From contig NZ_JACXAA010000002.1 of assembly GCF_014699035.1 (NCBI RefSeq), positions 248,001-312,000 of the forward strand: DNA of 64,000 nucleotides. Reading direction: 5' to 3'. The position numbers and the translations under genes are program-made. Of the stretch, positions 1-7,451 are shown in pieces. The notes beneath the pieces are model-generated. The model ran no database searches. It was given only the letters and a program-made list of their open reading frames with translations, and was not told the origin of the DNA. Source of the DNA: Spirosoma validum (lineage in GTDB: Bacteria; Bacteroidota; Bacteroidia; Cytophagales; Spirosomataceae). Numbering within the stretch: the stretch's first letter is position 1; every line of letters starts with the position of its first letter.

Positions 1-168
1 ACGGGGGCAGTCCCTTTTCGATTCAAAAAGATCAGCAATACGCTATACAAACTGTACTTCGAGCAGGACGTAGCAGCGGGTGAATATGCCTTTCTGTACA
101 ACAAAGGCAGCGAGTTCGGCTCATCGCTGAAAATCTATGATTTCTCGCTGAGGAACAATACAAAATAA
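1..168 (+). CDS. C-terminal end of an unidentified protein (partial)
   Basis: Reading frame 1 is open from the window edge to a TAA at 166-168, giving the last 55 residues of a protein. The tail contains AAGEYAFLYNKGSEFGSSLKI, a style common at the ends of secreted or periplasmic hypothetical proteins of Bacteroidota. No motif identifies a function, and the start lies outside the window. A gap of about 115 bases separates it from truA on the same strand. Confidence 0.6.
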   Translation, partial: TGAVPFRFKKISNTLYKLYFEQDVAAGEYAFLYNKGSEFGSSLKIYDFSLRNNTK

Positions 169-283
169 CTGGCTGCCCGATCCGTCAGCTAGAAGGAACA
201 GCCAGGTACCGCTTTGGCAGTGGCTATGCAGGGTTCGTGAAATAACACCGACAAGTCCTGATTAAGCGGTATTTTTGTGCCCG

Positions 284-1063
284 ATGCGTTATTTTATTGA
301 ATTATCGTACCGCGGTACGGCTTATCATGGCTGGCAGACTCAGGCAAATGGAATTAGCGTGCAAAGTACGCTCGAAGCGGCTCTGACCCAACGACTTGGC
401 ACGCCAATTTACGTAATGGGAAGCGGACGCACGGATGCGGGCGTTCATGCGCAGCAGCAATTCGCTCATTTCGATGTGCCGGAACCACTACCGCTAACAG
501 AAACCTTTCTTTATTCCCTGAACTGCATTCTACCCGAAGACATTGCCATACATCGGATCGTTGCGGTTCCGGAAAAGGCCCATGCCCGGTTTTCGGCTAT
601 TTCCCGCTACTATCAGTACCACATCACCCGGCACAAAAGCGCATTCCACAGTGGCCTGACCCTTCATTTTCGCCCATTGTTACAAATAGAGAAAATGAAT
701 GCGGCCTGCCAGATACTCCTCCAACATACCGACTTTCAGAGTTTTGCCAAAGCGCGCGCTGACGTAACGAACTTTCACTGTCGACTTGATTTTGCCTATT
801 GGTCGTATACAAATGACGATTGCCTGACGTTTCACATTAAAGCAAATCGGTTTCTGTGGGGGATGGTCCGTACAATCGTCGGTACCATGATCGACATAGG
901 GCAGGATCGCCTGAGCCTCGATCGCTTCGAGCAGATCATCCTGGCCCGCGACCGGAATGTGGCGGGTAGGGCAGCGCCAGCAAACGGCCTGTATCTGGTT
1001 GAGGTTGGCTACCCAGCAGACATACGGCAAGCATTTGGTAAAGGGCCTGGCGCAAAGGGGTGA
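284..1063 (+). CDS. truA: tRNA pseudouridine synthase A
   Basis: TruA isomerises uridines 38-40 of the tRNA anticodon arm to pseudouridine. The 259-residue product opens with MRYFIELSYRGTAYHGWQ and has the catalytic-loop motif GSGRTDAGVHA, whose Asp is the nucleophile, followed by the downstream RFLWGMVRTIVG segment that is also typical of the family. Length matches the family. I start it at ATG 284; a TTG nine bases upstream at 275 would add only three residues. It lies 130 bases before ftsX on the same strand and probably forms its own transcription unit, because a -7-like element precedes ftsX. Confidence 0.96.
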   Translation: MRYFIELSYRGTAYHGWQTQANGISVQSTLEAALTQRLGTPIYVMGSGRTDAGVHAQQQFAHFDVPEPLPLTETFLYSLNCILPEDIAIHRIVAVPEKAHARFSAISRYYQYHITRHKSAFHSGLTLHFRPLLQIEKMNAACQILLQHTDFQSFAKARADVTNFHCRLDFAYWSYTNDDCLTFHIKANRFLWGMVRTIVGTMIDIGQDRLSLDRFEQIILARDRNVAGRAAPANGLYLVEVGYPADIRQAFGKGPGAKG

Positions 1064-1164
1064 GCGGAGTTCATAAAGTGTCCAACCCCCATTGCCATTT
1101 ACCCCGTACTCTATGCCCTTTTGCTAAATTTTGTTAAATTCGGCCGTTCACCGGTTGAATCCAT

Positions 1165-1172
1165 TATTTTTG
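1165..1172 (+). promoter_or_regulatory. -7 promoter element before ftsX
   Basis: TATTTTTG fits the Bacteroidota TAnnTTTG -7 consensus and lies 22 bases before the ftsX start codon. I see no well-placed -33 TTTG, so the call rests on one half of the promoter. Confidence 0.4.
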
Positions 1173-1194
1173 TCTCATAACACGAACCCCTTAA

Positions 1195-2076
1195 ATGGCT
1201 CGTACGAAAAAAACAGTAGGTGCGTATCCCAGCGGTATTATTTTATTCAGTTTAACCCTGGCTTTGTTTTTAATTGGTTTCTGCGGACTGTTGGCGATTC
1301 AGTCGAAGCAACTGGTAACGTATATCCGTGAGAACTATGAAGTCCGGGCTTTTCTGGACAAAGGGCTCAGTTCAAGAAAAGTAGGAAACCTGTCGCGTAC
1401 GATTGCTGAACAACCTTATGTGCTGGTAACCAATGGCGAACCTCAGGTGACCCTGGTTACAAAAGACGAGGCCGCCAAAGAGTTTATTGCTGAAACAAAA
1501 GAAGATTTTTCGAAATTTCTGGGTGAAAATCCGCTGCGTGACAGCTACCGGATAAAGCTTAACGAAGCGTATTTCGACGAAGCAAAGCTACAGGAAGTAA
1601 AACAGGATTTGGAGCAGATCAATGGCGTGTTTGAGGTTGTTTATCAGGAAAACCTGGTCGACAACATCAACCGAAACATCACGAAAATTTATATTGTGAT
1701 GTCGGCGTTTGCCCTAGCCCTGCTGCTGATCATCGTGGTGCTGATGAACAATACCATTCGGGTGGCGATTCATTCACAACGACTGCTGATTCGGAGCATG
1801 CAATTGGTTGGTGCTACAAACAGTTTTATTACCCGACCTTTTCTGGGTCGGGGGATGTGGCAGGGCTTTCTGGCAGCTGTTATTGCCATCGGACTGCTCT
1901 TGATTGGGTGGGAAGTCGCTAAACATAACTTGCCTGAACTGGGCACTTTTCAGGATCTTGAAAAAGTGATTGCTCTAATGGCGGGTCTGGTAGGATTAGG
2001 GATTCTAATTGGTTTTTTGAGTACGTTTCAGGCCGTCCACCGGTATCTGGGCCTAACGTTAGATGAACTTTATTGA
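1195..2076 (+). CDS. ftsX: cell division protein FtsX
   Basis: FtsX is the membrane subunit of the FtsEX ABC-type complex, which couples the divisome to peptidoglycan hydrolases. The 293-residue protein shows the expected plan: an N-terminal transmembrane helix (about residues 15-38), an extracytoplasmic domain (about 40-160), then three C-terminal helices (about 163-185, 218-240 and 262-285). The LLIRSMQLVGATNSFI segment between the second and third helices matches the FtsX/MacB-type permease region. No ftsE is adjacent, and none is found in this window. DUF3098 and uppP follow on the same strand, forming a small envelope cluster. Confidence 0.93.
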   Translation: MARTKKTVGAYPSGIILFSLTLALFLIGFCGLLAIQSKQLVTYIRENYEVRAFLDKGLSSRKVGNLSRTIAEQPYVLVTNGEPQVTLVTKDEAAKEFIAETKEDFSKFLGENPLRDSYRIKLNEAYFDEAKLQEVKQDLEQINGVFEVVYQENLVDNINRNITKIYIVMSAFALALLLIIVVLMNNTIRVAIHSQRLLIRSMQLVGATNSFITRPFLGRGMWQGFLAAVIAIGLLLIGWEVAKHNLPELGTFQDLEKVIALMAGLVGLGILIGFLSTFQAVHRYLGLTLDELY

Positions 2077-2184
2077 TGGACAAATGAATAGGCGTGATGG
2101 ACGATGAGAATGAATAAAACCAGCTTTTGGAAAGTCATTATTCATTTTACATAGTTCATGATATATTGATAACACAGCAAGGAC

Positions 2185-2523
2185 ATGGCAAAAGATAAAC
2201 AATATAGTTCGGCAACGCTGGCTCGCGAAGAAGCCGCCAAAAAAGCACCGGTTACGCCATCGGCATCGCCTAAAATGGCACCGATTCGATCAACGTTATC
2301 AGAACCTACCCGTCCGTCAACGTCAGCAGCTTTACCTTTCGGTCAGCAGAACTACGTGTTGATGCTGGCCGGTATCGGAATTATTCTGGCTGGATTTTTT
2401 ATCATGAGCCTCGACAAAGAAGAATTTGGATTCGGGTTTTTAGGGCTGACGCTCGGCCCGATTGTGGTGATGGGCGGCTTTGTTGTTGAATTTTTCGCCA
2501 TTCTTGCCCGGCCAAAAGCATAA
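2185..2523 (+). CDS. DUF3098 family small membrane protein
   Basis: This 112-residue protein has a Pro/Ser/Ala-rich, probably disordered N-terminal half (residues 1-52) followed by two transmembrane helices (about 58-78 and 88-108). The helices are separated by a short loop, SLDKEEFGFGFLGLTLGP. This layout and the sequence around the helices fit DUF3098, a family found in Bacteroidota next to ftsX and uppP. The function is unknown; the context suggests a role at the envelope or in division. It precedes a strong inverted repeat and then uppP. Confidence 0.8.
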   Translation: MAKDKQYSSATLAREEAAKKAPVTPSASPKMAPIRSTLSEPTRPSTSAALPFGQQNYVLMLAGIGIILAGFFIMSLDKEEFGFGFLGLTLGPIVVMGGFVVEFFAILARPKA

Positions 2524-2538
2524 AAGAGCCGACTATGT

Positions 2539-2620
2539 AACGGTCCGCCGTAACGATTATAGCATTGTAAAGCTTTCCACTGATAACTTTGCAACGCTAT
2601 AACCGCTACGGCGGACCGTT
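2539..2620. repeat. long imperfect palindrome with an embedded -7 promoter element
   Basis: Two arms of about 36 bases (2539-2574 and 2585-2620) are inverted copies with a few mismatches. The outer 14 bases match perfectly (AACGGTCCGCCGTA against its complement). A TAnnTTTG element, TAACTTTG, lies at 2584-2591, with a TTG 16 bases upstream at 2565. Transcripts reading through from DUF3098 could therefore form the hairpin, whereas those starting near 2597 would lack the left arm. The uppP ATG is 22 bases downstream. Confidence 0.75.
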
Positions 2621-2642
2621 TTGTCATTATATAACCTGCTTA

Positions 2643-3485
2643 ATGGAATTAATTCACGCGATTGCGCTGGCGATCATTGAGGGCTTAACCGAGTTTCTGC
2701 CGATTTCCTCAACGGGCCACATGATTATTTACTCATCGCTGGCCGGTATTGCTGGTAACGAATTCACGAAACTGTATACCGTCGATATTCAGTTCGGTTG
2801 CATTATATCGGTGTTGGTTCTTTATCACCGCCGTTTTCTAGTCAATCGCACGGCAGATTACGTAGCGCCCAGCTACCTGAACTCAGTGCCACCTCAATTG
2901 CAGCCGATGGTGGATTTCTATAGTAAACTGCTGATTGCGTTTCTCCCGGCGGCCGTTATTGGTTTTTTGCTGAACGATTTCATTGATTCTCTGCTCGAGA
3001 ACGTAACGGTAGTGGCCATCTCGCTGCTAGTCGGCGGGATTATACTGCTTTTTATCGATCGTATTGTCAGTCGGCAACCAAAAGATGGCGAGGTAACCGT
3101 ACCAGACGCGTTACGTATCGGATTCTTTCAGTGCATCGCCATGATTCCGGGCGTCTCGCGGTCAGCGGCAACGATCATTGGCGGTATGTTTCAGGGACTG
3201 ACTCGTGCTCAGGCCGCTGAATTTTCGTTTTTTCTGGCTGTACCAACCATGGCAGCTGCGTCGGGGTATAAACTGCTCAAAACCTATAAATTACTGCAAC
3301 CCGCCGATTACCAGACGCTGCTTATCGGTAACGTTATCGCCTTTGTGGTTGGTATGCTGGCGATTCGTGGCTTCGTTGGTTTTCTGACGCGCTACGGTTT
3401 CAAAGTCTTTGGCTATTACCGTATTGTCGTAGGATTGCTGTTATTAGGCTTAATGGCGGCTGGCGTCAAATTAGACGTATTGTAA
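2643..3485 (+). CDS. uppP: undecaprenyl-diphosphatase UppP (BacA)
   Basis: UppP dephosphorylates undecaprenyl pyrophosphate in the cytoplasmic membrane, recycling the lipid carrier for peptidoglycan and other surface polymers; overproduction is known to give bacitracin resistance. The 280-residue protein has the two family signatures: EGLTEFLPISSTGH near the N-terminus and PGVSRSAATIIGG near the middle, with about seven or eight hydrophobic helices. I start it at ATG 2643, where MELIHAIALAIIEGLTEF matches the family start; an in-frame TTG at 2589 would fall inside the upstream palindrome. truB begins one base after its stop, so the two are probably cotranscribed. Confidence 0.95.
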   Translation: MELIHAIALAIIEGLTEFLPISSTGHMIIYSSLAGIAGNEFTKLYTVDIQFGCIISVLVLYHRRFLVNRTADYVAPSYLNSVPPQLQPMVDFYSKLLIAFLPAAVIGFLLNDFIDSLLENVTVVAISLLVGGIILLFIDRIVSRQPKDGEVTVPDALRIGFFQCIAMIPGVSRSAATIIGGMFQGLTRAQAAEFSFFLAVPTMAAASGYKLLKTYKLLQPADYQTLLIGNVIAFVVGMLAIRGFVGFLTRYGFKVFGYYRIVVGLLLLGLMAAGVKLDVL

Positions 3486-3486
3486 G

Positions 3487-4212
3487 TTGGAACAACTAAC
3501 CCCTCCATCCGATCCCGGTCAGGTAATTTTAATTGATAAACCGCTGACCTGGACATCGTTCGACGTAGCGAATAAGCTTAAATACGCCTGTAAATTCAAA
3601 AAAATTGGTCATGCCGGTACGCTCGATCCCCTGGCTACGGGGCTACTGATTCTTTGCACTGGAAAGATGACGAAGCAGATCGACCAGTACCAGGCGCAGG
3701 AGAAAGAATATACCGGTACGCTGGTTCTGGGAAAAACTACGCCTTCCGTCGATCTGGAAACTACGTTCGATGCGGAATTTGATACGACCGGCATTGCGGC
3801 TGAGCAGATTCAGGAAGCCGCTCGCCAATTGACTGGTATTATCCTGCAAGTCCCTCCAATTTATTCGGCCGTTCGCGTAAATGGTGAGCGACTTTATGAA
3901 AAAGCCAGACGGGGCGAAACCGCCGATCGGGTTGAGGGTGGCATCAAAGCACGCGAAGTGACTGTCTCCACGTTTGAAGTCAATACCGAACGCTTCCCGG
4001 AAGTAGACTTTCGTATTGTTTGCTCCAAAGGCACGTATATTCGCAGCCTGGTACGTGACCTGGGGTTACTGCTGAACAATGGAGCGTATATGAGTAGTTT
4101 GCGCCGAACCCGTATCGGTAATTTCCGGGTAGAAGACGCGCACACCCTGGAAGACTTTATTGAAACGTGCCGGACAATTAATCAACAGTCGTCAGCCAGC
4201 AATCAAGAGTAG
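3487..4212 (+). CDS. truB: tRNA pseudouridine(55) synthase
   Basis: TruB makes pseudouridine 55 in the T-loop of tRNAs. The 241-residue product contains ILIDKPLTWTSFDVANKL, the catalytic motif HAGTLDPLATGLLILC with its nucleophilic Asp, and the later CSKGTYIRSLVRDLG segment. The start is a TTG at 3487, directly after the uppP stop; there is no ATG before the conserved N-terminal motif, so a non-ATG start seems real. The last codons overlap the left arm of a 13-base perfect hairpin whose right arm lies before ribF. Order uppP-truB-ribF suggests one operon. Confidence 0.94.
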   Translation: MEQLTPPSDPGQVILIDKPLTWTSFDVANKLKYACKFKKIGHAGTLDPLATGLLILCTGKMTKQIDQYQAQEKEYTGTLVLGKTTPSVDLETTFDAEFDTTGIAAEQIQEAARQLTGIILQVPPIYSAVRVNGERLYEKARRGETADRVEGGIKAREVTVSTFEVNTERFPEVDFRIVCSKGTYIRSLVRDLGLLLNNGAYMSSLRRTRIGNFRVEDAHTLEDFIETCRTINQQSSASNQE

Positions 4213-4237
4213 GTAACGGACTTACTGACGACTGTTG
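4183..4237 (+). repeat. 13-base inverted repeat spanning the truB stop
   Basis: CAACAGTCGTCAG (4183-4195) and its exact complement (4225-4237) flank the truB stop codon and end 15 bases before the ribF ATG. There is no T-tract, so it is more likely an RNA-processing or stability hairpin between truB and ribF than a terminator. Confidence 0.55.
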
Positions 4238-4251
4238 GCGATCAATTACAA

Positions 4252-5187
4252 ATGATTATTTACAGAGGTATTTCGGATATTCAGCCACTGCCCAATGCTG
4301 TTGTCACCAGTGGGACGTTCGACGGGGTTCATCGCGGCCACCAGACGATTCTGACCCGACTAACGGAAGTTGCCAGACTGAACGGGGGCGAATCGGTGCT
4401 CATTACGTACTGGCCACATCCGCGCACGGTTATTTCAAGCGATAGCACCAATCTGAAGTTACTGACTACGCTGGACGAAAAAATCGAACTGCTCGATCAG
4501 GCGGGGGTCGATCATCTGGTTATTATTCCCTTTACGCGCTCATTTTCCCAACTAACGTCTGAGGAGTACATCCAGCAAATTCTGGTTGAGAAAATTGGAA
4601 CGAAAAAACTGGTGATTGGTTATGATCACCGCTTTGGTCGCGATCGGGAAGGGGGATTCGATTACATTAAAGCGCACCAAAGCGAGTATGGTTTTGACGT
4701 TGAAGAGATTCCTCGTCAGGACATAGACGCTGTGGGCGTAAGTTCATCCAAAATCCGGACGGCGTTGAATGCTGGAAATGTGCATACCGCTAACCAGTTC
4801 CTGGGACGTCCGTATAGTCTAACCGGCACGATCATAAAAGGGCGGCAACTCGGCCGGACGATTGGCTTTCCGACGGCTAACCTGCAGGTCGATGATCCGG
4901 CCAAACTCATTCCCGGCAATGGCGTCTACGCGGTTGATGTCGAATATGCGGGAGAAACCCTCGCCGGAATGCTCAATATCGGCTTCCGGCCGACCGTGGC
5001 GGGTACTAATCAGACGATCGAGACGTATATTTTTGACTTTGATAAAGATATTTACGGGGAGCACATGACCCTAAAGTTTCGAGAGTTTCTGCGCCCGGAA
5101 CAAAAGTTTGATGGTTTGCCTGCGCTGGTAGCGCAACTTAAGCAAGACGAGGAAACAGCTAGAGGCATACTTAAGAACGGCAGATAG
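4252..5187 (+). CDS. ribF: bifunctional riboflavin kinase/FAD synthetase
   Basis: RibF phosphorylates riboflavin to FMN and then adenylylates FMN to FAD. The 311-residue protein has an N-terminal nucleotidyltransferase domain with GTFDGVHRGHQTIL (residues about 22-35), the GYDHRFGRDREGG motif (about 124-136) and SSSKIRTAL. A C-terminal flavokinase domain (from about 185) carries RQLGRTIGFPTANL and NGVYAV. The length is normal. It ends 27 bases before the left end of an IS982-family element, which therefore sits just after the gene without damaging it. I see no FMN riboswitch upstream. Confidence 0.96.
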   Translation: MIIYRGISDIQPLPNAVVTSGTFDGVHRGHQTILTRLTEVARLNGGESVLITYWPHPRTVISSDSTNLKLLTTLDEKIELLDQAGVDHLVIIPFTRSFSQLTSEEYIQQILVEKIGTKKLVIGYDHRFGRDREGGFDYIKAHQSEYGFDVEEIPRQDIDAVGVSSSKIRTALNAGNVHTANQFLGRPYSLTGTIIKGRQLGRTIGFPTANLQVDDPAKLIPGNGVYAVDVEYAGETLAGMLNIGFRPTVAGTNQTIETYIFDFDKDIYGEHMTLKFREFLRPEQKFDGLPALVAQLKQDEETARGILKNGR

Positions 5188-5214
5188 TTTCCTTAAAATA
5201 ATGCTTATAATTCT

Positions 5215-6194
5215 CTAATTAATCTAAGTTGTATGAAAGTAGCTTGATGCGAATACAAGCGAAAAGACATAGCCAAGGGCAAGAAGTACCTTTGAGGTGC
5301 GAAAACATCAGTAACCCGCTCCGACTATGTCTGAAAAAGTATTGGCAATTTACTGCCGCTTCGGCGGTCCGATTTCTGGATGATTTCTTTCTGGAAACCA
5401 ATCATCCAGGCTCCATTAAGCCACAAGCAAAACCCAAAGTGCCTGACAGCATCGTGTTGACTACCGCCATTATATCGGCTCGCTTCTTTGGGGGAAACCA
5501 AGCTTCGGCCATGCTCTATATGACCGACAAGCAAGGGATTGGCATGCTGGAAAAGTCGGCCTTTAATCGACGGTTGCATCGACTGGCTCACACTCTGAGT
5601 GCCTTGTTTTATTATCTAGCTGACTTCTTCAAAGCCCTCAATTTGAGTAGTCAGCACGTGATTGATTCGTTTCCCGTACCGGTTTGTGATAATATTCGTA
5701 TCAGCCGCTCGCGGCTGGTCAAGGGAGAAGAGTACCGAGGCAAAATTGCCTCCAAACGACGTTTTTTCTATGGTTTCCGGGTACAAGTAGTCACTACAAG
5801 TACTAAGCAACCAGTGCAGTTTTTTGTTCTTCCCGGTTCATACGCGGATGTAACCGCGCTTCAATTGATGCATTTGCACTTGCCAATGGGTAGCGAGGTA
5901 TTTGGCGATTCGGCCTATACAGATTACAAACAGGAAGAACTCTACGCTGATGGTGAGCAGATTTATCTGCAAATTCAACGCAAGAGTAACAGTCATCGGG
6001 TTGATCCTATTTGGGTAGCAGCTTACAAGAAAATGCGTCGTCAGGCAATCGAGCAGGCCTTTAGTCAGGTCAAGTTGCGGTTTCCTCAAAAGATTCATGC
6101 CGTCACGGAAGCGGGCTTTCTAATCAAACTTGTCTTGTTTTTACTGGCCTATACACTCGAAACAAACTTGTATCATACAACTTAGATTAATTAG
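5215..6194. mobile_element. IS982-family insertion sequence, complete
   Basis: The element is bounded by a perfect 22-base inverted repeat (5215-5236 and 6173-6194) and contains one intact transposase gene. Its total length of 980 bases fits IS982-type elements. The exact ends are uncertain: ATTAAT is present at both ends and reads the same on both strands, so it could be a target duplication, with the IS proper starting at CTAAGTTGTATGA. It lies between ribF and an AT-rich accessory patch and appears recently active, since both the gene and its ends are intact. Confidence 0.85.
5229..6185 (+). CDS. IS982-family transposase
   Basis: This is a DDE-type transposase that cuts and inserts its own insertion sequence. 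The 318-residue frame contains the IS982 hallmarks in order: VIDSFPVPVC with the first catalytic Asp, RLVKGEEYRGKIASKRRFFYG, then the second Asp in EVFGDSAYTDY, and the C-terminal EQAFSQVKLRFPQKIHAVTEAGFLIKL with the catalytic Glu. The frame opens inside the left inverted repeat and closes inside the right one. The first annotated residues may be untranslated; ATG 5247 (MRIQAKRHSQGQEV) is an alternative start. It appears complete, with no frameshift. Confidence 0.93.
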   Translation: MYESSLMRIQAKRHSQGQEVPLRCENISNPLRLCLKKYWQFTAASAVRFLDDFFLETNHPGSIKPQAKPKVPDSIVLTTAIISARFFGGNQASAMLYMTDKQGIGMLEKSAFNRRLHRLAHTLSALFYYLADFFKALNLSSQHVIDSFPVPVCDNIRISRSRLVKGEEYRGKIASKRRFFYGFRVQVVTTSTKQPVQFFVLPGSYADVTALQLMHLHLPMGSEVFGDSAYTDYKQEELYADGEQIYLQIQRKSNSHRVDPIWVAAYKKMRRQAIEQAFSQVKLRFPQKIHAVTEAGFLIKLVLFLLAYTLETNLYHTT

Positions 6195-6335
6195 TAAGCA
6201 TTTATTAATCAACTCGTCTTCTGACTTCCACCTAATTATAAATCTGAAAAACGATTGCCTAATTAGAGTTGTATATTATAAGTAAACATATTATATTTGT
6301 ATTGATAATATAATAGTTTACTAAAAATTAAGATT

Positions 6336-6755
6336 ATGTGGGCACAATCGTATTCAATCACGACAAGAGAAGTGACAAAAGAGCAAATGTGGAAGTTGTT
6401 ATCCGATGTCAACAATTGGCATACATGGGACAAAGGAGTTGAATTTGCAAAGCTTGAAGGGAAATTCGAACAGGGCAACCATTTTAAGTTCCAACCCAAA
6501 GGGGGGCCAAAATTGAAAATTGGAATAGCTGAAACAATTGAAAACCAGAAGTTTGTCGATCAGACCAATTTTCCGTTAGCAACAATGTATGGTGAGCATA
6601 CATTTGAAGAAACACCACATGGACTAAAAATCACAACGACAATGAAGGTTGAAGGCGTTTTAGGTTTTCTATGGAGAAAAGTTGTGGCTCAAAAAATTGT
6701 CGAGGGTTTACCAGGCGATATGCGGGAGCAAATCATAGCCGCGTCAAAACTATAA
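6336..6755 (+). CDS. SRPBCC-fold (START-like) protein
   Basis: This 139-residue protein fits the SRPBCC/polyketide cyclase-dehydrase fold, a single-domain ligand-binding barrel. The N-terminal strand YSITTREVTKEQMWKLLSDVNNWHTWDKGV is the family-typical opening with its WxxWD segment, and the C-terminal amphipathic helix (GLPGDMREQIIAASKL) closes the barrel. Substrate unknown. It is notably AT-rich compared with the housekeeping genes, lies just right of the IS982 element and precedes a MarR regulator, suggesting a small acquired, possibly ligand-responsive, group. Confidence 0.8.
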   Translation: MWAQSYSITTREVTKEQMWKLLSDVNNWHTWDKGVEFAKLEGKFEQGNHFKFQPKGGPKLKIGIAETIENQKFVDQTNFPLATMYGEHTFEETPHGLKITTTMKVEGVLGFLWRKVVAQKIVEGLPGDMREQIIAASKL

Positions 6756-6775
6756 GTATGACAAAATACCTCTAG

Positions 6776-6982
6776 ATGGCCAATACGTTTATACGTTACA
6801 GAAGAAATGCGTGGTTTTATGAGTGCGTGGAAACACTACTTCTCCCGTTAATTGATCAACTTCATTTTATCTGGAACAAAAAATCTTGGGGAGCCGTCTT
6901 TCGATCCGGTTTCATCGAAATTCAGACAGATGATTTTAACTTAATCGAGTCTAAAATGCTACCAAATGAAAGCAATGGATAA
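6776..6982 (+). CDS. small hypothetical protein
   Basis: A 68-residue open frame starts with ATG 20 bases after the SRPBCC gene and overlaps the start of the MarR gene by 17 bases. It is rich in aromatic residues and has no recognisable motif, signal peptide or clear membrane helix. Its AT-rich composition matches its left neighbour. It could be a real coupled small gene, or the remnant of a longer gene lost when this patch was assembled. Weakly supported. Confidence 0.35.
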   Translation: MANTFIRYRRNAWFYECVETLLLPLIDQLHFIWNKKSWGAVFRSGFIEIQTDDFNLIESKMLPNESNG

Positions 6983-7451
6983 TCCATTTAGTGTCGAACG
7001 GGCTGAAGATAGTCCGGGTTTTCTGCTGTGGCAGGTAACGAATTTATGGCAACGGGAAATAAAAAAAGCGCTTGAACCGTTTGGTCTGACCCACTCGCAG
7101 TACGTTTTACTGGCTAGTATTCATTGGCTCACGCTAAATCAACAGGAGGTAACTCAAATCATTCTGTCAGCGCATACCAAAATCGACCCGATGACAACAT
7201 CAACTGTATTGCGGACCTTGCAAGCCAGAAGCTTGTTACAAAGGCATGAGCATTCGACCGATACCCGTGCCAAAACGGTAGCCCTTACAGATGCTGGCAA
7301 GGTGGTTATTAAGGAAGCGATAAAAATCGTGGAGCAGTTTGACGCCAATTTTTTCAATATACTTGGCACGGCTACCTCCGATTTTAATCAGAAACTCATT
7401 GCCCTGTTGCGACAACCTGATGCAATTACAGAAAGAACTAAAGTTGACTAA
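6966..7451 (+). CDS. MarR-family transcriptional regulator
   Basis: MarR proteins are dimeric winged-helix repressors or activators that often respond to phenolic or oxidative ligands and control neighbouring genes. The 161-residue product has the usual order: an N-terminal dimerisation helix (FLLWQVTNLWQREIKKAL), a recognition region (MTTSTVLRTLQARSLLQR), the wing with the characteristic DTRAKTVALTDAGK, and C-terminal dimerisation helices. ATG 6975 is an equally good start. It overlaps the small upstream frame, and its stop overlaps by four bases the stop of the convergent flavoprotein gene. It probably regulates the SRPBCC gene. Confidence 0.9.
   Translation: MKAMDNPFSVERAEDSPGFLLWQVTNLWQREIKKALEPFGLTHSQYVLLASIHWLTLNQQEVTQIILSAHTKIDPMTTSTVLRTLQARSLLQRHEHSTDTRAKTVALTDAGKVVIKEAIKIVEQFDANFFNILGTATSDFNQKLIALLRQPDAITERTKVD

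Noticed and set aside
4213..4251. An FMN riboswitch before ribF
   Set aside because: The gap is only 39 bases and forms a simple hairpin with the end of truB; no room for the conserved FMN aptamer.
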